The position numbers and the translations under genes were made by a program. The notes under the pieces are model-generated. The model saw only the letters and a program-made list of their open reading frames with translations. It was not told where the DNA came from and did not search any database. Shown here in pieces: positions 58,101-64,000 of a stretch of 64,000 bases of DNA. The stretch lies in the NCBI RefSeq assembly GCF_902806685.2, contig NC_048550.1, positions 9,095,383-9,159,382 of the forward strand. Direction: 5' to 3'. Within the stretch, counting starts at the first letter, position 1, and every line of letters begins with the position of its first letter. The stretch is from Maniola hyperantus (Eukaryota > Arthropoda > Insecta > Lepidoptera > Nymphalidae).

Positions 58101-61100
58101 ATATTATAACCTTTTTTTTACAATAAGAATATGATAGGCACTTTTGGGCCAAATTTCGGCATTCCCTTTTCCGTACATAGTCAAGGTTTTACTGTAGTTC
58201 AGACTTTTACAGCAGTATAGCCTCGCCGCGCCTCGAAAAATTACAATCATATTTTGAATTTTGTCCAGCCTTACTTACAATCCTGTAGTAGCCCAGCGAG
58301 TATATGGCTAAAATAAGCCTAGTGATACACAAATGATTTAAAACTTATTTCGTGGTTGAACAACATTAATTATGTTGTAGATAACAGGTACATACCACGA
58401 TTAATTTAATGATTTTGATTTATCAATATTTCATCTCTCGCAGCACTGCAGTCCTGTTGTGACCACGATTCATGCAATTGAGTCAAAATATTGGCAAATC
58501 AAAATCATCAAATTAATCGTGGTATCTACAATATTTTATATATAAAAATCAAAGTCCTGACTGACTGACATATATATCAACGCACAGCCTAAACCGCTGG
58601 TCCTAGAGACATGAAATTTTGAATGTGTGTTCTTTGTAAAGAGTAGGTATCCACTAAGACACCCCATCCACCCCTAAGTGGGTTAAATTGAGGCTGAAAG
58701 TTTGTATGAAAGTCCGCCATTTTTCAAGTTATTTGCATGAAAATTGGTATATGGGTTTTCGGTCACAAATGAAGAAGTACGTGTTCCAGGATTTTTGGAA
58801 ATTCAACCCCCACCTAAATTTTCTAAATTATACCCGAGCGAAGCCGGGGCGTGTCAGCTAGTATAACATATGATCCTATACATGTTAGGGCGTTTGTGCA
58901 TCCGTGTTCGGTTCGTATCCATGATTCAAATACGTACAATCCGTCATACAAATACGTACATTCGATCCGTATTTTTTTCAATCACGCATGAGTGCACAAA
59001 CGCCCTTAGTCTAACGTATTGGCCCAAATGTTGACGTTTTACGTACCGATCCAATGTGTCAACACAGTGAGCTGCCGTAAGTATATAAGAATCCGAGAGT
59101 AAAGAGCCGCCGCATTGAAAATCATATCCGTCCGACCGGTCGTATCCTAGAGCTACCTGTAATTTAAAAAAAAAATTGTTACCTATGCTCGCATATGTCC
59201 AACCAAATGTCAATGGTTGGGTCAATGCATTCAGATAATAAGGACACTGTTTTCACATTGACCTAAATACTTGCATTCTATCATATCCAATAACGAAAAA
59301 GAAACCGCATTCAAATCGGTCAAGGCAGAAGTAGGTATAGGTACATACGGACTTGGATACATATATGTAGCATGCGACAGGTCGAGATGGCAATCAGGGT
59401 ATGGGGCAGGGGGCACACACCCGCACGTCACCCTTGCTATCTCGCACCAAGTTATCGCGGGGGCTGTGCCACCCGGATTGCCATCTCGACCTGTCACGTA
59501 CTATACATACAGGTCGAAATAAGAACCTCTTGTTTTTGTATTTTTGAAGTTAGATAAAAATCCGACAAGTGGCTCTACATTTTGCACCCGCGTATTTGCC
59601 AAAATTTTGGGGCAACGTGTACAAGGCCCAATACAGAGGCTGCTTTACAAACGCTTTCATAAAAGCGTAGGTATGTAACTAAACTTAAATATTTTATTTA
59701 GAGGAATTTACATTAGGTATTTTATGGTATTTACGAGCAAATCCATTATTAAGGAAGGACTAACCTTCGTATAAGTACCTACCGAAATAACTGTCTTATG
59801 ATAAAACTGAGAAACGTACTTACGGGATTTTACAATGTTAGAATAGAACCTGAATAAACGAAACCTGTTTTACGGGAAATATATTGACTCACGAACGAGG
59901 TGTAAAAACCCGAATCCATTTTACCTAACGGTTAGTCTTCTAGGAACCCGTTCCTCATGGTACTGTTTGAAAGGCCATAAATAATATTTTTCATTGTACT
60001 AAGATCAACATAGAATTAAACCTACCTACTAAGAATTATATATATATATATAATTCGTGGTTAATGTTAAAAGTTTGTAATGTAGGTATCTTATTGTTAA
60101 CACAACCGGAGACTTACGTAATGCTGTAAATGCCTATAATTGATGATTGTAGTAGGACTGGAATTGTTTGTGACATGTTTTTAATATTTGTGAATGTTGT
60201 TACAATTTATCTTTGGCATATCTAATAAAATAAAATAAAAAATAAAATAAAAAATAAAGAACGTCAACTAGGTATGTAGGGGTAAATCCATATTCCATAA
60301 GCGAAAGACGTACACATTGGGGCCGATTCTCTTGTACACAATCTCTAAACTAAACAAAATTAACGGGTCTAAATCTAGTGCTATCCTTTTCCGCAAGCAA
60401 CATTATGAAAGGGATAGCCAGAGATTTAAACGTGTCATCTTAGTTTAGTTTAGAGTTTGTGTATAACGGAATTAGCCACACTGTCTGTCTACTTGCTAGC
60501 TTTTCACTGCCATCTGTTTTACTGATTTAGACATAATTTGTGTGCAGGGATAGCTTGCATCACGGAAAAGGATAGGCTATTTTTGTCCTGGAAAATGAGT
60601 TTCCACAGGATTCTTATAAACCTAAATCCATGTGGATGAAGTCACGGGCATCATCTATTTAGTACAAAGATAGCTTGCATCCAAAGTCACAGGCATCATC
60701 TAGTAATTATAATATTCTACAACACAGACTAAAATAACAATTGAGAGATAACCAGGACTGTGAAGGTTATCTCTATCATTAAATTATGGACGATTAATAA
60801 AACAAATATTGTTATAAAGGAAAAAAAGCACATACCATATGTGGGAATTCCCCAAGTGACGCTGATTCACCGCCTATTATATGTAAACCTAGAGGTGGTA
60901 TGGTGGTCTCGACAATTTTCTGGCATTCTGAAATTAATTATTATTATTTTAAGCAACAGTAAGAAACCAAATTAATTTTATAAATGCGAGTAAATATAAT
61001 GATTTTAAGATTATTTCGTGGTTTAACGACCCATGCTATTGGGTTGAAATATCGACAAATAAAATTATCAAATTAATCGTGTATATATTGCCTATGACAG

Positions 61101-63404
61101 CTTGTCACAAACATAGTTTACATCCTGGGGATGGACAAAAGCTATATTTTATTCTGAGATAACAACTTAACAACTGGTTCCTACAGCATTTTTAAAAACT
61201 TGAATCCATTCACATGAATAAAAAGAGCTAAGTTATAAATAAATATTTTAATAAACACAGTAGGTAACTATTTAATTATTAGTGACTAGCAAAATATGAA
61301 GTTTGGAAAAACATGAAAACTCACCTCTATCAGCTACTCTTGATAATCTTGTATCTCCTGAAAATAAAACCATATTTATGAGGATAAAACTTGAAAGGAT
61401 TTTTAACTTAGGCAATAGTATACATACTGCAATAATGTATTCAAACTCACAAATGGAAAAATTTCTGCCATGTAGTGATTATTGATATCTTAGGCTATGC
61501 ATACTAATCAATACTAATATTATAAACTAGCTGATGCCCGCGACTTCGTCCGCGTGGATTTACGTTTTTCAAAATCCCGCGGGAACTTTTCCAGGATAAA
61601 AAGTAGCCTACTTCACTCTCCAGGTTTTTAACTATATCCATTCCAAATTTCAGCCAAATCCGTCCAGTAGTATTTGCGTGATTGAGTAACAACCAAACAT
61701 CCACACTTTCGCATTTATAATATTAGTATGGATTAGGATAGCACAGGTATACAAAAGATTTTAAAAGTATTTAAAATGTCTTAAAATAAGAAAGAACCAA
61801 ATATCTCTACCAGTTTAAGTTTACATTTTACAGGCAGTTTTATACAGACACTTTATGCTTATAAAATTTAAAAAGGTTTAAATCAGTTTGTACTGCATTA
61901 AGCTTGCAAGACGGTCAAGCAAATTGACGTCAAGCATGTAGTTTTGTTTTGCTTGATAGAGCAGCTTAAGCCAGCATACAGATTTTTTCTCATTTCTTGA
62001 ACACTGTCCCAACATCGCATTAAGCAAAAATATAAAATAGCTTCAATTACCGTCAAGCACATAAATACTTGACTCAAGCATCAAGCAAACTTTTTAAACG
62101 GTCCAAATGCTTGGCTCAAGCAAATATTCGTGCTTGACATCACGCCCTTGACCGTCCCCGATGCCCTTAGCATGGTACCTACCAAATTTATCCTGTCCAA
62201 TGGTACCAGTGTTTGGTTTTGGTGGTTGGGTGTATTTATTTGGACAGCATACTATTTCAACCATGCCACTAAAGCCACATCTACTAAATGGATGAGTTTC
62301 TGTTTTTTGGATGTAACTGTATAAAAAAATATAGACCAAAATTAAACAGAATAATATAAATATGTATTTCAGCATTAATATTGATTGATCATTTAAGATG
62401 ATGGATCATCCTAATGGGTAGTTACGTAATCCATATAGTTTTCTGTATTATTTTATTCTACTGTAATCAGTACCCTTATTATAAATGCGAAAGTGTGTTT
62501 GTTTGTTGGTTTGTCCTTCAATCACGTCGCAACGGTGCAACGGATTGACGTGATTTGCATGGGTATAGATAAAGACCTGGAGAGTGACATATAGGCTACT
62601 TTTTATCCCAGAAAATCAAAGAGTTCCCACGGGATTTTTGAAAAACCTAATTCCACGCGGACGAAGTCGCAGGCATCAGCTAGTAAGTAATAATAACATG
62701 ATGATTATTACTTACTAGCTGAATGCCCGCGACTCTGTACGCGTCGATTTAGGTTTTTAATAATCCCGCGAAAGCTCATTGATTTCGTGGGATAAAAAGT
62801 AGCCTATGTCACTCTCTAGGTCATTAACTATATCCATGCAAAAAATCACGTCGATCCGTTGCTCCGTTGCGACGTGATTAAAGGACAAACCAACAAACCA
62901 ATAAACCAACAAATCAACAAACACATTTTCGCATTTATAATATGGGTACTGATTACAGAAGAAAGAGAAACAAAAACTTTAATTTGTAAGTTTCATCTCA
63001 ACAAGTGGTACGTGTAGCTTTCATTATCTAATTTAACAAATCCCCTCGACGGAAGCCGTTCACCAAACTGGTCTGAGTTGGTACTACGTCAAGATGAGAT
63101 TTCTGGTATATTATGTCTCATATAATGTGTAAAAAATTCGTAAAAATAAGTATAGCATTTAATTTACTAACTTGATAGCAACTTCACAATCTGTCACCAG
63201 TTTACATCTTCCCTTCGATATTTCTTCAGTAGGAGCGCAATCATCACCAACTAAAATGAAATAAGGGCATAAATAACTGACTTTTGAAGTAGAAAACAGT
63301 TAATATTGTTATTATATTATCACATACTATAAATCTTTACCTTCTCCAGCAATTATAACTTTGAATATTAATAAGTTGCATATTATAACAAGATTATGCC
63401 ACAT
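55165..63404 (-). CDS. CLIP-domain serine protease, snake/persephone-like (CLIPC), paralog 2, 10 exons
   Basis: Joined minus-strand exons: 63341-63404, 63172-63250, 62183-62316, 61325-61357, 60836-60927, 59047-59156, 57747-57890, 56934-57049, 56125-56282, 55165-55335. All have GT/AG borders and the same phases as paralog 1, giving 366 aa. A signal peptide (MWHNL... ending VIIAG) is followed by a CLIP domain whose six Cys lie at about 26-72 (CAPT, GRC, TDC, RCGF, VCC). Cys105 is the linker Cys. The zymogen site is LH|IIGG (119|120). Catalytic residues are His164, Asp214 (YDDLALL) and Ser313, with Asp307 in the specificity pocket, so an active trypsin-like enzyme is predicted. The last exon has no ATG-led frame and is found only by splicing logic. 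The stop differs from paralog 1: a one-base indel gives TAG after PNRT instead of TGTLDL. A MITE sits about 17 bp past the stop. Closest relative in view is the neighbouring gene; it is likely secreted into haemolymph. Confidence 0.92.
55913..56085. mobile_element. GGGCGATTGTCTAAAAC-family element, reverse copy
   Basis: 'gacagctgcaatgtcacgatcgtaatcatctctgattgg' to 'gcaagttttagacaatcgccc', the inverse of 34030-34215. It lies in the last intron of paralog 2, close to exon 9. Confidence 0.65.
56783..56865 (-). mobile_element. SINE tRNA head plus tail, body deleted
   Basis: 'catcatcatcatcatcatgatctacc' then 'ggaggaagtcctaaccattaggctatcaaagctt', so the middle is missing. Confidence 0.5.
58325..58545. 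mobile_element. GTACATACCACGA-type MITE
   Basis: 'ggtacataccacgattaatttaatgattttgatttatcaa' pairs with 'ttggcaaatcaaaatcatcaaattaatcgtggtatc'; the middle has the 'atctctcgcagcactgcagtcc' segment also present at 27390. Confidence 0.65.
58547..58862 (+). mobile_element. Helitron-like element with GAAGCCGGGGC...CTAG end, complete
   Basis: 'tatataaaaatcaaagtcctgactgactgac' to 'cccgagcgaagccggggcgtgtcagctagt'. Confidence 0.7.
58888..59005. mobile_element. PIF/Harbinger-like MITE beside exon 6 of paralog 2
   Basis: GGGCGTTTGTGCA...TGCACAAACGCCC flanked by TTA on both sides; same family as 54993-55147. It ends about 40 bp from the exon donor. Confidence 0.8.
59375..59496. mobile_element. GC-rich MITE, GACAGGTCGAGATGGCAAT family, copy 2
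   Basis: GACAGGTCGAGATGGCAATC and GATTGCCATCTCGACCTGTC are perfect 20-bp inverted ends around a GC-rich centre. Confidence 0.8.
60319..60483. mobile_element. Palindromic MITE, CTCTAAACTAAACTA family, copy 6
   Basis: 'ggggccgattctcttgtacac' to 'gtgtataacggaattagccaca'; intact arms. Confidence 0.8.
60490..60658 (+). mobile_element. Helitron-like element, worn
   Basis: 'ctagcttttcactgccatctg' to 'aatccatgtggatgaagtcacgggcatcatcta', followed by a partial repeat of its own end to about 60702. Confidence 0.55.
61528..61735 (-). mobile_element. Helitron-like element, complete
   Basis: 'aactagctgatgcccgcgacttcgtccgcg' to 'cgcatttataatattagtatgga'. Confidence 0.75.
61870..62160. repeat. Intronic tract rich in GTCAAGCA/TGCTTGAC words
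   Basis: 'tcaagca' or its complement occurs more than eight times at irregular spacing. It directly precedes the CLIP exon 62183-62316. It may be a decayed tandem or inverted repeat. Confidence 0.4.
62468..62683 (+). mobile_element. Helitron-like element, complete, first arm of an inverted pair
   Basis: 'cccttattataaatgcgaaagtgtgtttg' to 'cacgcggacgaagtcgcaggcatcagctagt'. Confidence 0.75.
62715..62952 (-). mobile_element. Helitron-like element, second arm of the inverted pair
   Basis: 'actagctgaatgcccgcgactctgtacgcg' to 'cgcatttataatatgggtactg', the reverse of the copy just left of it. Confidence 0.75.
63341..63404 (-). other. Exon 1 of protease paralog 2: start codon and signal peptide
   Basis: ATG at 63404 opens MWHNLVIICNLLIF then KVIIAGE. 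The exon ends one base into a codon, followed by GT at 63340-63339, matching paralog 1. Confidence 0.85.
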
Positions 63405-64000
63405 GATGTTTTAAGTTCCCACTTATTGATTTTTCACGGTTCGATTTTCCTCAATCAACACAAAATTTAAACGAGGTATTCTTCGATGGAACCGGTTTAA
63501 CTGGTAGTATAGTAAATTAAATATCTAAATAATAATAAGTCAAAAAGATTTTTATGACCTCTCTTTCAGTAAGTAAACAACAGCAACAATTATTATTAAT
63601 ATTGTCCGTCAGTCATCTATTCACAGCGTTTTGAGTTTAAATTCTTACTGACTCATTATAAATATGTAATTGATTCACAAATCACAAACACTGTTATTTT
63701 ACTTTAAACTTCCAAAAAAAGCGGTAAAGACTATCATATTAGTATATTTATCTATGAAGACTATACCTATTCTATTGGTAATAATTGGTGTCTCTCACGA
63801 AAATTTTTGCTCTTTTGATTCTTCTTCTTTTCTTGTCTATGGCTCTATGTACTGCGGTTTTGTTGTCCGCAATAATTCCGCCAATGTCAATTCAGTGGAG
63901 AGAACCAAAAAGTATTATTATGGAACTATATTAACTCTTGTATACATAATATATTCGGTAATAAATTAAATTATTTTTCAATTTTTAGTGTTTGTGTATC
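63405..64000. other. 5' flank of protease paralog 2, no gene seen
   Basis: AT-rich upstream sequence, presumably the promoter. A 99-codon plus-strand frame (63670-63969) starts outside any clear context and shows no domain. The final 35 bp match the end of the element at 42553-42912. Confidence 0.3.

Noticed and set aside
63670..63969. 99-codon plus-strand frame at the window end
   Set aside because: Near-random hydrophobic composition from AT-rich DNA; it ends inside a repeat.

Overview
This is a eukaryotic, almost certainly lepidopteran (moth or butterfly) genomic window. The evidence is an intronless bHLH-PAS gene of the juvenile-hormone-receptor type (Methoprene-tolerant), tRNA-derived SINEs with a polymerase III head, many Helitron-like elements with the TC...CTAG ends typical of Lepidoptera, fragments of non-LTR retrotransposons, and abundant short 'taggtacctacc' runs. 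There is no bacterial-style operon, CRISPR array or rRNA. No functional tRNA gene was found; every tRNA-like head seen belongs to a SINE.

Layout. From 1 to about 37.9 kb I see no convincing host gene. This part is a repeat field of LINE 3' ends, SINEs, Helitron-like copies, several palindromic MITE families, a roughly 120-bp tandem array (690-1290), a 40-bp minisatellite (31.95-32.58 kb) and long AT-rich stretches (16-17 kb, 27.5-31 kb, 35-36 kb). At 37,994-39,559 on the minus strand is a single-exon Met-like receptor of 521 codons. Its start codon is overlapped by a five-codon upstream ORF. A 129-bp direct duplication lies just downstream.

From 44.9 to 63.4 kb, two paralogous minus-strand genes sit head to tail. 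I rebuilt both exon by exon (10 exons each, identical intron phases). Each encodes a secreted CLIP-domain trypsin-like serine protease: 376 aa (44,909-53,298) and 366 aa (55,165-63,404). Both have a signal peptide, a six-cysteine CLIP domain, a linker cysteine, a His|Ile-Ile-Gly-Gly activation site, an intact His-Asp-Ser triad and the Asp that sets trypsin specificity. They resemble the snake/persephone (CLIPC) group that works in extracellular immune or developmental cascades. Their introns are filled with transposons, including a perfect 50-unit hexanucleotide array, a decayed LINE-type ORF1 and many MITEs.

The paralogs share 76 identical bases at their 3' ends, and the sequence about 1.2-1.8 kb downstream of each gene is also shared. 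One downstream copy carries a MITE that the other lacks, which gives a natural empty/filled insertion pair. The Met gene and the protease pair are not obviously linked in function. The proteases work together only in the sense of being recent duplicates of one cascade enzyme.
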